This document shows, piece by piece, positions 35,739 through 48,509 of a stretch of DNA of 64,000 nt (positions are counted from its first letter, which is position 1; each line of letters starts with the position of its first letter). The stretch covers positions 9,748,520 to 9,812,519 of the forward strand of contig OZ018409.1 in NCBI GenBank assembly GCA_963969595.1, given 5' to 3'. The notes below the pieces were generated by a model. The model was not told where the DNA came from, did not search any database, and saw only the letters and a list, made by a program, of their open reading frames with translations. The stretch comes from Neckera pumila. Its lineage: Eukaryota > Streptophyta > Bryopsida > Hypnales > Neckeraceae. Made by a program: the position numbers and the translations under genes.

Positions 35739-37161
35739 ATGGGTTTGCCGGAGCTTTGGATGAAGTTAGGTCCGGGCCTCGCGGGGGCCGTCTTCGGAGG
35801 CGGGTGGTGGTTCTGGGTGGACGCCGTGGTGTGCAGCGACATTAAAGTCTCCTTCCTCCATTACCTCCCAGGTACGAAGATCTCTGGACCCAATTAACTC
35901 CTCCCTTTCTATGTTCTGGGGTTTGTGGGACAGATTCGAGTGAATTTGGAGGTTTTCGCAGGATTCGGAGGGTTTGAATGTTTTGTGTCCAATCGATTAA
36001 GGTTGCGGAATGATGCTGGTCAAGAGGATTTTGTCATGGGGTTTGTGGGACAGATTTGAGTAAATTTGAAGGTTTTCGCAGGATTTGGGAGGGTCTGAAT
36101 GTTTCTGGGTCCAATCGATTAGGGTTTCGGAATTATGCCGCTTCAGAGGATTTCGTCATGGGGTCTAGGCCTCACACGATTTTAGGTTTTCGTAGGAAAT
36201 GAATTGGTATGTCGGTCCACGGAATCGGAAGGTGGGAGATTGTGAGCTTTGGTATACCTTGGTTGTGATGAAAAAGAATTTTGAATTTTGCAGGAATATT
36301 TGCAACCATTGCCGCGTTGATGTTCAATGGTGTGCGGAGAGATGAACTTACGGACTACTCTCCCTTTGATGACAACGAAGGCTGCCGGTAAGCACTCTTG
36401 GTTGGATGAGTTGGTAGCAGCTAGGATCGCGTTCGGCATGGTACTTGGAAATCCTTTCAGGGAATTCAATAGAGCAGCACAGGCAGGAGCTCAAATAATT
36501 GTGTCGGTGGAAAACTACACCTTGTGGTACAAATGATATTCAATTAGGTCTGGGAGTCATGTTTCGGGAGACTGTGGGCATGCTTCTACTGCTTCCCTTA
36601 ATTCTCGCAGCACAGTGTTGACTACTCACTGTAGTGACAATGGGTGGTAGTGAATACGCCTTCCTACAAGAAAATCCGTGCCGAAGAAGTTGTCTGTGGA
36701 TTCAAACCCTGATTCTTCTTTGAATCAGCTGATAGGACCAAGGGGTTAAAAGCTTCTTTGAAGAATGCTTGTTGACGGTTGCTTGTTTGTTTCTTGCAGG
36801 TCCAGAACGTGGTTGTTTCTGGCTTACGTTATTGCATTTACCTCATTGGCGGGTTCTGTGGGCATGCTGGTACAAGATGCACTACTGCCAACCACTCCCT
36901 CTACCTGGACGGGCGTTGCCAGTGTCTTGCAATGCTTTTTTTGCCTTTGCAGGTAATGCGTATTCCAATGGTTTGGTAATAATCGCCTTTGTCTTCTGTT
37001 TAAGAGAATACAGGCAGTGGAAGACGGACTTCGTCATCTGCTGATTTCCTTGGTTGTCAAGTGTTTCTACCTATATTTATATTTCATACTCACATGTTGG
37101 TTTCCCTGATTCCTGCAGTGGCTTGATGTACTGGACTTCAAGAACTACATCAGATTATTGA
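35739..37161 (+). CDS. TMEM50-like (UPF0220) four-pass membrane protein (4 exons)
   Basis: Exons 35739-35871, 36294-36387, 36800-36952 and 37119-37161 join in phase to 140 residues, close to the family's usual length. Hydrophobic segments lie at about 12-32 (with GGWWFWVDA), 46-58 (IFATIAALMFN), 79-101 (WLFLAYVIAFTSLAGSVGML) and 112-132 (WTGVASVLQCFFCLCSGLMY). This is the TMEM50A/B pattern: GWW..DA in helix 1, ATIA..M.N in helix 2 and R.WLF......GS in helix 3. TMEM50 proteins reside in ER/Golgi membranes; human TMEM50B and yeast relatives are linked to secretory trafficking. That role is family knowledge, not visible here. No in-frame ATG lies nearby upstream. Confidence 0.86.
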
Positions 37162-37756
37162 GGTTGAATTCAGGTTCGCAGTAATGTGAAACACTTTTCC
37201 TTCAGTTGTTTTAACGAGCTCCACAACAAAAGGCCACTGGTTATATATTTTCATGAATCCAGGGTTTTGCCGTCCTGTTTCATAAATTTGTTTTATGTAC
37301 AAAATGCAATCTTTAGAATTCAGAACCTAAGGCAAATCATTGCCAGCTCTTGTATAAGAATTGATTCTTGCATCCAACGCTTGACCATTCCCTACCTTTG
37401 TCAAGTTTCCTTGGCAGTAATTCCTTTCCTGTATCTGAGAGCTTGAATACTTCATTCTGAGATCATATTTCTGCAAATTTGTAGCTGTGTTGGACAATGT
37501 TGTCAGAAATATTCATGGGGATGTAAAAGATTATATGATGGCATAGTGGGTGGTTCTACCTGTACCCTGTTACGGTTGGAGGAGCCGAAGTTGCCTTTTT
37601 AATGGTCAAACAGTTCGTGTTTATTCTGTGAAACGGATGGATTTCATCCAAATTTTTGCGGGCTGATTTCTTAGCGGTGTATTCTCATAATGTGAAAGTG
37701 AAGACATAGATTCCAATTGTAGAAAGTGGAAGTGCACTCAGTGGTGTTTTGGTATG
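37162..37756. other. 3' flank of TMEM50
   Basis: Probable 3' UTR followed by AT-rich spacer. A frame at 37186-37446 has no recognisable motif. Confidence 0.35.
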
Positions 37757-38126
37757 TTAACCCTTAACCTTGTAAGGACGGGCTGGTCTTCGTGGAAATC
37801 ATCTTTTTTGATACAATTTGCATCATCTACTTTAAGAAAACCAAAAGCATTCCTTTGAGGTCAAACTACTATGCAAGACTTCTTCTTTTTGCACAAAAAT
37901 CCCAATCGTACTTTTGTCCTACATGCAAAGATTCTTTGTCATTCATTAGACACTTAGTGTCTGCGGCAGCATTATAAACGTCAACATGGATGTTTGGCGT
38001 CCTATGGATGATAGGAAATTCTTCTAGCAAGATAGAAATTCAACTATCAATTTTGGAATTTTGTTGTAAAAAGGGGAGGTTTTCTACAGTAGTTGACTTC
38101 CAATAATTGCTTTTGCATTTTTTTAA
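37757..38126. mobile_element. foldback repeat C2 with TTAA at its left end
   Basis: Begins TTAACCCTTAACCTTG. The left arm (37845-37905: AAGCATTCC...GTCAAACTACTATGC...CTTCTTCTTTTTG) is mirrored by the right arm (38060-38120: CAAAA...AGTTGACTTCCAATAATTGCTT). It is therefore a long inverted repeat. The right terminus is uncertain; a TTAA at 38123 is a candidate. Related to C1. Confidence 0.5.
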
Positions 38127-38690
38127 ATCAATGATTCACATACATACATCTCTAATTTATAAGGTTCATAGGTTCATACAAATACAACATTGAAGTCATA
38201 AATTCATACCTACGTACTATAATCGTACATATTATGTGTATTTTTATACATTGAATCAATGTGTAAACAATGCCTATCAATAACGTACGATTGTTGTATT
38301 GATATCAGTACAGTTTAGGTGCATTTTGGATACTACATTTGTATATAAATAAATGTACACTTTCAATAAAGTACATAAATTGTACACTTTTAATAAAGAT
38401 TTTAACAACACTAATTCAGTGCGTAAAAATACAAGTAATATGTACGATTATGATATGTAGGCATGAATTCATGACCAATATGATATCTGTTGAAAAATCG
38501 TTCTTCCTCAAGTTCGGGATGCTAGTAACCAAAAGAATGATTTCACGATCACCAGTTCGTCCTTCAAGGATCAAATGGGTGAATGTTGTATCATATTTGG
38601 TTATTACAAGGAATGTGATTAGAATGTAAGTGTATTAATGATTATATGAACATTCCAATTGCATGTGTTGCAATATTCAAAATTTGCAAA
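38127..38690. other. AT-rich intergenic DNA
   Basis: Repeated GTAC/TACGTAC words but no gene or clear element. Confidence 0.35.
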
Positions 38691-39341
38691 ATGCATTGTT
38701 AATGATTTTAGGTATTACATAAGAGGGGTTTCGGGGGCCTTGGGAGACCGTTTCAGGCCCATTCCCCATTCTGCCTTGATTCAGTGAACGGCGGTACGGG
38801 CCTATTAGAATTTTATTTTTTCAAAAAATTAAAAAAAAATTAAATTAAATTTTTACCAGAATATCATTTTAAGCAAAATTTCTTTATTTCTTTACTTTTT
38901 CAAAAATGATGTGGCAATCATTGTGCCATGTCAGCCAACTGCTGCAGCTGTATTCCCATAGCCTGGGAACGCAAGGGAACTCACAGTCTCCCAACACCTG
39001 GAAATCCCCTCTTATGACAAAGCATGCAATTAATGATTGTACTACAATAGAACTTCTAATAAATAACACTTCTAAAGTAATATTGTTTGTTGGTCTCGGC
39101 TTGGGCTTTATACAAATGTTCCTCCTTTAATGCAATAGCCTTTCCAATGTAATGAATGCATAATTAATGATTTTGGGTATTACAAAGCATGCATTTAATG
39201 ATTGTACTACAATGGAACTTCAAATAGACAACACTCTCTAAAGTAATATTTATTGCTAGTCTCCTCTTGGGCTTCATATAAATGCCATGAATGCAAATGG
39301 CCCTCCCTTAATGCAATAGCCTTTCTAATGTAATGTGTCAT
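38691..39341 (+). repeat. tandem duplication, unit 1 interrupted by a MITE
   Basis: Unit 1 (38691-38721 plus 39013-39152) and unit 2 (39153-39341) share TTAATGATTTT.GGTATTACA, AAAGCATGCA.TTAATGATTG and AATGCAATAGCCTTTC.AATG. Unit 2 has the continuous sequence GGTATTACAAAGCATGC where unit 1 carries the MITE. Confidence 0.85.
38722..39012. mobile_element. Mutator-like MITE, family M, copy 2, 291 bp
   Basis: The termini AGAGGGG and CCCCTCT belong to an imperfect inverted repeat continuing into TTGGGAGAC. Left flank TATTACATA (38713-38721) and right flank TATGACAAA (39013-39021) each differ by one base from the empty site TATTACAAA in the neighbouring tandem unit. That indicates a 9-bp duplication, the length typical of Mutator-like elements. 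No coding capacity. Confidence 0.82.
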
Positions 39342-39414
39342 ACTAGCTTTTTATAGAGGTTCTACAGTGTCATTCCGATTGTATGTGTGGTTGTGATCAT
39401 GAATATACCACTCA

Positions 39415-40350
39415 TTAACACCTAAAGCTTGACTATGTTTTAACCAAAAACATTTCAAAACTGCCATTTCTAGTAAAAGTATCAAATCTTAGAAAGAAAA
39501 TAATTTTTGGACACATAAAACCATAGGATCTTGTAATACATTGGTTTGAAAAGATGTGGAAAAAATTTCTGAATTTTCTACCACGTGGATTGCAAGATTA
39601 TAGTGTTTGAATTGACAAAAATCCTTTTTTTAGCCTTGCAAAAAACAAGGCAGTTGCACTTCACAAGGTCACATTTATATGAAAAAATGTCCATGTTGGT
39701 GGTGCTTCTCTGGATTCATTCTTCAAAGTAAGTTGGCTACATGCTTGAAAATTTTCAAATCATTTGGAATTATACAACATATAGGAAAGAAATAATAATT
39801 AGAAAGTAGAAAATGATTCAAATATTGATAAAAAAAATTTTGTTAATAATTTAGTCATGAATTGAAAAATGCCCATTCCAATGATTTTGATATTATAATT
39901 AACTCTCTACATCCAATCCTTATTTTTTTATTCAAAAATATTAAAAATTGAATCAAATAAAGGACTTCAAAGTTTATTTTAGAATATAGAATCTATAACT
40001 ATCTGCAAATGAAAATTCCTCTTAACTTTCATCTCATTAATCAAAATGGAATGATTAAAAGCTTTCCATATATATATGAAACCAAATTCAAATTTTGGTT
40101 TTTGGAAAAAGTGATTTTTTTTTATTTGCCTTGGACTGGCCGGGTTGAGAATGAAACTATATATCATGCAACAACTTTTTAACCATGTAGTCAAAACTTA
40201 TGAAAATTGTTGGGCCTTTAAGAAAACTTTGTCTTCATGTTGTCTAAAAATTTCAAAGAAAATTGAAAATTCGATTTGTATTGAGCTACCCAAAATTGCT
40301 ATGCTGCCAAAAAAACCTAATTTGGACCTTGGGGTATTTACTATCATTCC
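39415..40350 (+). mobile_element. TTAA element B5, diverged
   Basis: Starts TTAACACCTAAAGCTTGAC and tracks B4 closely (CTGCCATTTCTAGTA; CTCATTAATCAAAATGGAATG near 40030). The right end near CCTTGGGGTATTTAC is decayed, so the boundary is approximate. No coding capacity. Confidence 0.6.
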
Positions 40351-42229
40351 AGTGAATAGTATTGGGTATTGCAAGGCATGTACTTAGGATGTCAATAGAA
40401 GATTTCTATCATCCGTCTACTTTCTACAAAGTTTTAGATTTAGATCAATTTCACTTTATTGAGTTTTGCATGTTTAGAACAACTACTTTTGACTCCTCTA
40501 TATCTAAATTGTTAATTGAATTTAATTGAATCTATATTAATTTCTTTTTAAATATATTGATTTGGTTAAAAAAAACTAGAATATCCCGTTTAATGTGTAT
40601 TAATTATTTTTGTTTTTTGTTTGTAAACTTGATTTTGACATTTAGAATGATTTCTTTTGCTTTGAGTAGATTTTGGAAGATGAAGCTTCCTAAATCTAAT
40701 TTCTACTCGATTTAAAGCCTTTCAAATAATCTTATAAACTTAGAATTCAAGGCTGGAGAAACTATAAACATATTTCTAAATGAAGAATGGCGTGGAGGTT
40801 TTATCCATGTCCCAACATGCATTCAAACCTTAGAAGCATGCTTTTCCCCCTCCCCAATTGAAAGTACAACCTAAATTTCTCATTTCATTAGTAATAACCT
40901 ATAAGCTATGAAATGTTAGCCTTCATTTGGTCCATCTAGAGGGGCTTTCATTTATTATTCTAGACTGCAACTAAATTTTAATTCAACTTATTAATTTTTT
41001 GGAATGTCAACAAGCAAAATGATTGCATGCATTCTAATTAAATTGAATGTCTTCTTTGGCCCATTGTGCACAACATGTTATTAGAATATATTCTAAAATT
41101 TTCCTTGTGAATTTGGAGACACAAGTGAATTGACTTGTCTACAATTTATGGTTGAGTTTGTAAACTCCATTGGATAATAAAATGAGCTATAGTGGCCCTT
41201 GAAGCAACGCAATCAACGTAATCAAATCAATATCTCAACATAGGAAGAAGGCAACTCAAGGTGCCTAGAGAGCATGAAGTCATACCTTGTTTTCTTTCCA
41301 AAAAAATACTAAGTTGAATCAATATTCAAATGCAATCTAGATAAAGAACTAAAAGGACAACATGAAGGGCAACCTTTTGGTTTTATTTTATGCAATGGTA
41401 TTATCCATTTGTTCATAAAAAAGAAAAAGGCAACCTTTAAGACATATGGGATAACTATTTGAATTGTAGTTTTGATTGAAAACTACTTCTTTAGAAACAA
41501 TGAACCAATAAAAACTAAAATGTTAGGATTCCATTCATTAAAACTTATTTGATAATAATCTTTTCATGCAAGCTAGATCTTAGAGAAGGACTATTTAACC
41601 CTTCAATGCCAAATCCATTTTGCAATTTTTGTACCTTTTTTCTTATACCTTATACCAATGTATTATTCATTTCAATTCATCAAAGTGATTGTAAAGGTTG
41701 AATTTTGAGTGTTTAAACATTAGTCTGGATGGAAGAGAAGTAATTTGCACAAAATGAGTTTCCAAAGCACATTGTTCATTATCCAAAATATGACCTTTGG
41801 AGCACTCGAGGTTAACAGAGACTATTGCTTGGTTTTGAAAGGAACCCACAATGACCTTGAAAATTCACATATAACTCATAATTACAAAACGACTTTGACT
41901 AACTCTATTTTTCTCTTTGCACCTTACACAAAATTTATAACAACTTTTCTTTGGGACCAACCAACCTCAGTACTTCTAAATTTCAGTGATTTAAGGAGAA
42001 ATTCCTTCAATGATGATTGTAAAAAAGCCAATGGATTTGTATCAGCTTATATCAGCCAAAACGTTGCATGCAACACCATAAACGGCTTGGTTGAGTCCAA
42101 CCTCGAGCCGGTCTGGAAGAATTAGTCTAATTAACTGATTCCAGTAAAGATGCCTACATAAATTAATCGTAATTCAACAGAAAACAACGACAAGTGTACA
42201 TATATTTACACGAAGTTACAGCATATCCA
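40351..42229. other. intergenic DNA, 3' flank of the spinster gene
   Basis: AT-rich. A plus-strand frame at 41745-42125 (126 codons) is long for this composition, but I recognise no family and see no plausible splice partners. The last part, next to 42230, should contain the spinster 3' UTR on the minus strand. Confidence 0.3.
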
Positions 42230-45200
42230 TCATTCATTTGTCAGCAACGGTGCTTCATGGGACTCAGCTTCACCCGTCTCCTCATCCAAAACCAAAAATA
42301 ACATCCCTGAAAAACACCCCCCAGGAGTGCATATCTCAGGCACCACTACAAATGAATTCTTCACAGGATGTATAAGATATGGCAGTGAAATGACTTGAAG
42401 GATATAATAGAGACGACAATTAACTCCATGAGACCAACATCAGTTACAAGAAGCTTTGATGACCATGCCATATGCTGCGCCTCTAATCTCTCGTAGCACG
42501 AAAAGCCATGTGCATCAAAGAAGCGGTGCTGAGTAATCAAAAGTATCACAACAAACAAGATCACTGAACAAAAAAAGTGTTTAGATAAGATTATGAGCTT
42601 GCGAGGAGCAGAAGAATGCACAAGTAATGAAGGCAAGTGTACTCACCGATTCCCCAAATGGCAGCAGCAAGGAACAATACGGATGTTAGAATGATGGTAG
42701 TCAAGCGCCAGTTGTGAAGCCAATCCTGCATTTGATAACAAGAGCCTCAGTAAGTGCATAGACTTTGCCCCCCAAAGAGTCGAATTTAAAAATAGAAAGT
42801 CTGCCTTGGAAAGTAATAATTTGATTACCCAAAGTCTTCCTATCGTTCAAAAATGCACGACATAATATCTTCCTTCTATTGGAACATTTGTTGCCTACTA
42901 TTAATGATATATTTCAAGTCTTTTAGACATGGAAGCGGCCATTTTTAGCCAATTTAGCACTTACGGTTAAAAAAGACCTTACCTTCAAAAGTCGCATAGT
43001 GGAACGAAAACAAGTCTAGAGATAGCACTACTGAAGGGAAAAAGAACATATACCTGGAAAAGACCCACGATAGGAGCTGACGGCACATCTCCAAAAACGT
43101 GTATGCAAACTGTAGACATGGCCATGGCTAAAGCCTGTAAATTAGGGTTGACGCTCTCAAGAGAAGCAAAGTTTACGGGTCCCTGCACCACAGAGATAGA
43201 TTTAGCAAACCCATCATACAAATTCACAGAGTGAATTAGCACAATCCAACAATTCTCCATGAAACATCTGCTTACATCACCTGCACATCATTGGTCAATG
43301 ACAAGTCAAGTTACCAACCTGAATCGCAAAAAGAAAGAACTCGCCAACTGCCAAGAAAATAATAAATACGATCAAGCTTGGTGACAAGAATGCGATAGTG
43401 CAACCAATGCCGCCCACTGCTGTCGCCATTGCAAGCAACTACACACAAAGTCCATATAAAGGCTGATTAGAATATTATATAATAACTACATCAATATTGA
43501 CCACGGTACTGTGAACAAGAGAGCCAAAACATGACAAAAGACCATCTGCTAATGAGTGAATAGCGAAATTAACAAATGCACTACATTGCTAGGATAATCG
43601 GAATTCCAGAAAACTATGCTAATATATCCTGTGTCTTCTAAGAAATCGGTCGGATAAACGTCGAAAAGCTCCCAGACAGGTAAAAACGCACACCTTGAAC
43701 GAATTTCGAAGAGTAGATCCTATGTAGTCCAAAAAGATACCACCGCAATACGTGCCCACGATACCAGCTAGTATTGTCACCCCTCCAAATACCACATCTG
43801 CGTTTTCCTGCTCATTCACCAAGTCTAGCAGAAGGTCAGAAGCATCATGCTGGGTTATCCAAGCTGTAGGATTCTAAACGAGCATGAAAAAAGAAGCACA
43901 AACACGTTTCCTGCCATGGATCCTCACTCCCAATTACAGATTTAAACTCAGGACCTTACCATATTGAATATTGCTTGACCTGCCTTTGGACCCCAATATG
44001 CATATGCACCCAGCACAAAGTTATAAACAGTGTAACCTGCAATATGAAATCCATCATTTCAAAAATCAGAGCTCATAGTCCATGCAGCAATCCTGAAAAA
44101 CACTTGCAACTTTCTTATTAGATTCCAAACAAGTTACAGGAAGTCATTCAAGCTTTAAAACGGTTACACAAACCAGCAACAACCTCCTAAGTTAAGTTAA
44201 CACTTGATCGCACTGACCTAGAACATTTGTTGTGTAAACCTTGCACTTCGCCAGCTCCAGTACATCACTAAAAAGACCACCTGTCATGATTGTCGCAGTC
44301 CTACAACAATTTCACAGACAATTTCCCACAGACTTCATAACATAAGTAGCTTAGGTGATACAATAGCACAAAACTTGCAGGATAGGCATGTTCACGATGC
44401 ATGCATTTCAAGGTCACAGAGTCATCAGCATACTCACTTAATTTTGTCAGCAGCAGCAGCAATTGGCTCATGGAGATCTGAAGCCACCCCATCTGGACGT
44501 TAAGATGTTAGTCCAAAAAATGATAAAGAACAAAAGTAATGAAAAATTTGCAAGTTGTTTCTCAAAAGCTTCAATTTAAATGGATTAAAACAGAGTTTGA
44601 CATAGTTTGTGTCAAACTGATCAAACTGTCAAATTGAACTTTCGAACACCTGAAACACACTCTGTTGGAAAACTTAAGCCCATAAGAGAACATAAAACTG
44701 ACATCATTTCAACACTGCATATAGATTTTTAAGACCTATAGAAATCCTTAAGATTGTATACGACTATAAGGAATACAAAAAAACCCATCAAGGATGGAAG
44801 ATAAACCTTCTGATGGCATATGCGGAGCTTCTGTGTCAGACTGTGGAATTGCTTCGAGCTTGTCCAAGCTACCTGTTTCCATCACTGAAAATATGTCAAG
44901 GCCTGTATGTGCTTCAATTTGGTGATTACAAAACCAATCAGAACTCAGTCAAGGAAGACACAACGAAGGAATACCTGAGTGTACATGAAAAAAGGAGTGA
45001 CGCACTAGGAATATCCGGGTATACAGAGTTGAAAGGACTTGATATGCTATACAAACCTGGCTGCACTATAAAGAACCAGCGTCTTAGGAATCAATGCATT
45101 TGATTCATAGCAAAAGGATATACAGACCTTTCAGGTAAATTGGATCAGTCACAAAACCAAACACTGCTAAGGGAAGCATGAGTAGACTCTCAATCCAGAA

Positions 45201-47574
45201 TGCAGCCCGCCAGCCCAGTGCTCCTCCGACCTGCAAGTATAAAACCCCGAATCTACAATAAAAGCGGGTCGACAGAAAACCTATAGCTATCACTTGAAAC
45301 CAGATAGCTAATGATCAACAGGAATATCAAAGTAGGAGATCTGGCCTCTGAGATGAACAATAACATATAGTTCAGTGTTCAATAACTTCAACACATGAAG
45401 GTATTCCACCAAAAATCCCATATTTGTATGGGAGTGAATTGCCACAGCCACACAAACTCAGGTGGTAAACGGCGGAACACATACCAGTCCTCCATAGACG
45501 TAGCCCACAGCATATCCCACTGGTATAAACATGTAGAAAATGGACATCCATGAAGAACGCTGCAAACACAATAGCCACTTCTTATTTTGTAGTTCATAAT
45601 AAGAGGTATGACACTCTGCATAATGAAAAAGCAAGCATGGGATATCAAGAGTCGAGAGGGAAGAAAGTGGGAGGATCCCTTTCAGGCACTCATACTACAA
45701 TGACGCAACCAAACTTAGACCCTTATGAGTAGCTACTAAAACATGACAGCTTCTAAAGCAAACTAGGGCTAATAGATCTTCTAAGAGAAGTTTACCTGTG
45801 AAGTAGGAGCAACATCAAGTATATAAGGAGCAGCCAAACTAACAAAGGACGCCTCTCCCACTCCCACCAACCTGGCGATAAAGTTCCAACATAAGGAAGG
45901 TCCTCCAAATGCATGACACCACATGTATTACCATAGTTTCATGAATAGCAGCCACAAGTGATAAAATATAGATTGAATGCGGCTGAATTATGAGTATGGT
46001 AGCTCAATTGTACAAGATTTCAGTCAAGTAACCAGCAACAAGTGAAGAACCCAACTGCAATTCTACTATAAAAATGATAAACGTAGAAGAGGGTAAGTAT
46101 GGAGACCATGGTAAGGCTATACACTCACATGCGGAAACTCAAGATTGACCAAAACCCTACGGAAAGCCCACATCCTGCAGTCGCAAACACCCAGACCGAG
46201 AGACCAAATCCGATAAGACGAAAAGGCTGGAATCTGTGGAAGCACATTAAACATGTATTAGAACAAGCAAAGTAATGTTACAACTATTTTCAAGAGACTT
46301 AACCTTTAACCCCCTCAAGAGATTTACTTTCAAGACATTCAAAAGACCAACACGTCCAACTGGGCCTCGCGTTCTTCTGCGCAATTTTGAGTGGGGCCAT
46401 TGGGAATTTTCTTTGTGAAGTAAAATTTTAATTAATTGAAAAGCCCATGCAACACTCTTCATTTTATCCAGCGATATAAAATTTAGCCCCGTCTGAATAT
46501 TGGATTTTTCAAAATATGATCAACCAAATCTTGGTTATAATCGACACATTTAACAAAACTCTGCACTAATCTAGAACCAATACTAATGGAGTAATATCAT
46601 TCTCTTTCGTGCACAAACTATCACATGCAATATCCTGATAGCGTAAACAGGAAACAGAAATTGGAATTCTGCGCTTACGTCTTTGATAGATGAGCAAACA
46701 CAGGTGACGCTGCTAAAAGCCCAACCATAAATGCCGATGACAGAATCCCGTCTTGAAAATAAGTCAACCCAAACTCGCCTCTGCCACTCAAAAACAGCAA
46801 TTGAGGAATCTCCAAAATCCACGATCCAAAAATATAATGACTGAAGCGCAATTTGCATCGTAGATGAGTGAGGAGAACAATTTCAATTATCCCATAGGCT
46901 TTAGGTTCAGGAAGACCAGCTTCCAGAATTAGAATCTCACTCATGAGCAGAGTCCAGAGCAGAAAATTAAACTAAAATTGCTTCTGTCCCTAAACAAAAA
47001 CAGAGAATTTTCCGCACGCAATCCCAGAGCCATAGAAGCAGGGCTCATCTGTCAAACTCAGAATTTAGGTTATTCAAATTCCGGAGTTAAATAAAAAAAA
47101 GTCTCATTTCCTGAGCTGAATCCATAGCAGAAATTAAATCATTATTGTTTTTCCCTGTAAGAAAACCTAAAGATTACGTACTGAATCCCAGATCCATGGA
47201 AGCAGGTCTCATCTTTCAAGCAACCGGCATCTCCAGGCACTCCGTTCACCCCGTTGCTTGCAATGGTTCCACGATCCAAGTAATTCAGCAAATTGATGCA
47301 GCAGAATAGCACGAGAAGCCTGAACATCAACGCAAAACCGACCGCATCCTTATCAGTGGGCACCACGAGAGGGGAATCAAGCGACAATGTCCCCAATTCT
47401 GCACCAAAATTCGGAAACCGAGGCTTCGGCGATCGGAACGACAATTTACCTTCGAGGCGTGAACCACGCGGGCTGTCGCAGACCCCGGAGAGCACCGATT
47501 TGTTCCACAGTGCCCATCTCGACGCTCGTGTGCTCTGGATTCTTCAGCAACGAGACGTTCAAATCGTCCTCCAT
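42230..47574 (-). CDS. spinster-type major facilitator transporter, plant SPNS homologue (16 exons)
   Basis: Exons in gene order: 47574-47450, 47319-47182, 46780-46679, 46233-46129, 45871-45796, 45559-45485, 45230-45128, 44884-44807, 44492-44438, 44300-44218, 44036-43960, 43807-43694, 43438-43319, 43182-43054, 42725-42647, 42306-42230. All have GT-AG borders; 1536 nt give 511 residues. After a 36-residue N-tail come WFTPRR and CINLLNYLDRG (helix 1), then SSAFMVGLL, GVGEASFVSLAAP, GYAVGYVYGG, GWRAAFW, YNFVLGAYAYWGPKAG, FGGVTILAGIVGT, MAMSTVCIHVFGDVPSAP and the tail EAPLLTNE. These are the hallmark blocks of plant spinster homologues. Animal SPNS proteins export sphingosine-1-phosphate or lysophospholipids, and plant members are annotated as probable sphingolipid transporters; substrate here is inferred. 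ATG at 47574 was chosen by family N-terminus; an in-frame ATG lies 57 bases upstream. Confidence 0.92.
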
Positions 47575-47579
47575 CGGGC

Positions 47580-47588
47580 AAACCCTAA
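47580..47588 (+). promoter_or_regulatory. telo-box AAACCCTAA beside the spinster start codon
   Basis: The motif lies 6 to 14 bases upstream of the spinster ATG, reading as TTAGGGTTT on the gene strand. If the start is correct it is in the leader. It parallels the telo-boxes of the TMEM135-like gene and SYF1. Confidence 0.45.
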
Positions 47589-47689
47589 TTCCACGGTTAT
47601 AAGTACTTGCTATTGTTTGTTTGCCGGCCATCGTACCAAAGAAGACGCATAGTTCGGTCATAAGTACCCCAATCTTCACTCAAGTCAAC

Positions 47690-48505
47690 GAACTTCTATT
47701 TTTACATCTACAAAGGCTCTCATAAGTGGAGATGCACAACGAAAGTGGTGCATAATCGGCAATGCATAGTCCCAAATTCCTTGGGCCTGAGAGCACTCAA
47801 AAAATTCTTAGACAGGAGTTTTTATGGCTTTGAAATTGCAACATACACAAGATTGGTCAATACCGGGAGTAATTTGTGCCCACCAGGAATTGACTACTAC
47901 AGCATTATGCCATATAGATCATATGAATGCTGCATCTTTCTGAGGGCAGGTTTTTATCCAAATATCTCTCCATGGTGGGGTGAAAGAATCTGTTAGTAGA
48001 TTAGGCCATTTCGATGGTATAGAACGCTTTAGCTGAGTCCAGTGTATATTTGGTACACCTACCCCCTGAATGTTTCATAGATTCTACACATTATGGTCAC
48101 TTATTTTGGGGGTTGCCCTTTGCCTTTGCTGGATCTCACGTAACCACATGCTTTTTGCGCAAGACTGCTGGTCCACTATTCTTCTCCAAAAATCACTATT
48201 CAATGCTTTCTTTGATTCAGGCGGGGTGGCCTTACTCAAGACTGAGCTCACCGCTCGTCATTGGCCTCAATATTCAGATAGAACTTGGTCTAGGTTCACC
48301 AAATCCAGTTTTAACAACTAGGGTTGGCTACTCAGTTAATTGGAGTAAAGAGGGCCCTCCCCTCTACTCCTTCATTTGATTCTTTGTTTTCTTTGTCTCA
48401 TTGGTCATTTTCTCTTTATTTGTCCAACTTTTGGCTTGGCGGTTACTTTGGTTCTTTTAATACAATAGTTTCCATTTATTATAAAAAATTAAAAAATTAA
48501 AAAAA
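47690..48505 (+). mobile_element. probable 3' end of a LINE-type retrotransposon, degraded
   Basis: The frame 48070-48321 contains LILGVALCLCWISRNHMLF followed by CWSTILLQKS. This resembles the post-reverse-transcriptase W-x-x-RN-x-x-F segment of plant LINE-type polyproteins. Frames are broken upstream. The block ends in ATAAAAAATTAAAAAATTAA (48480-48500), an A-rich tail expected of a LINE insertion. No reverse-transcriptase catalytic motif is in the window, so it is a 5'-truncated copy if the call is right. Confidence 0.4.
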
Positions 48506-48509
48506 CTTT

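Noticed and set aside
41595..41640. TTAACCCTTCAATGCC as another TTAA element end
   Set aside because: No matching inverted end or family-A/B interior follows.
41745..42125. 126-codon plus-strand frame downstream of the spinster gene
   Set aside because: No motif, no partner exons and AT-rich codons; length alone is not enough.
42361..42636. Use of this frame as the normal last exon of the spinster gene
   Set aside because: Splicing exon 15 to 42306 gives a tail (GEAESHEAPLLTNE) that fits plant spinster proteins; retained only as a possible alternative.
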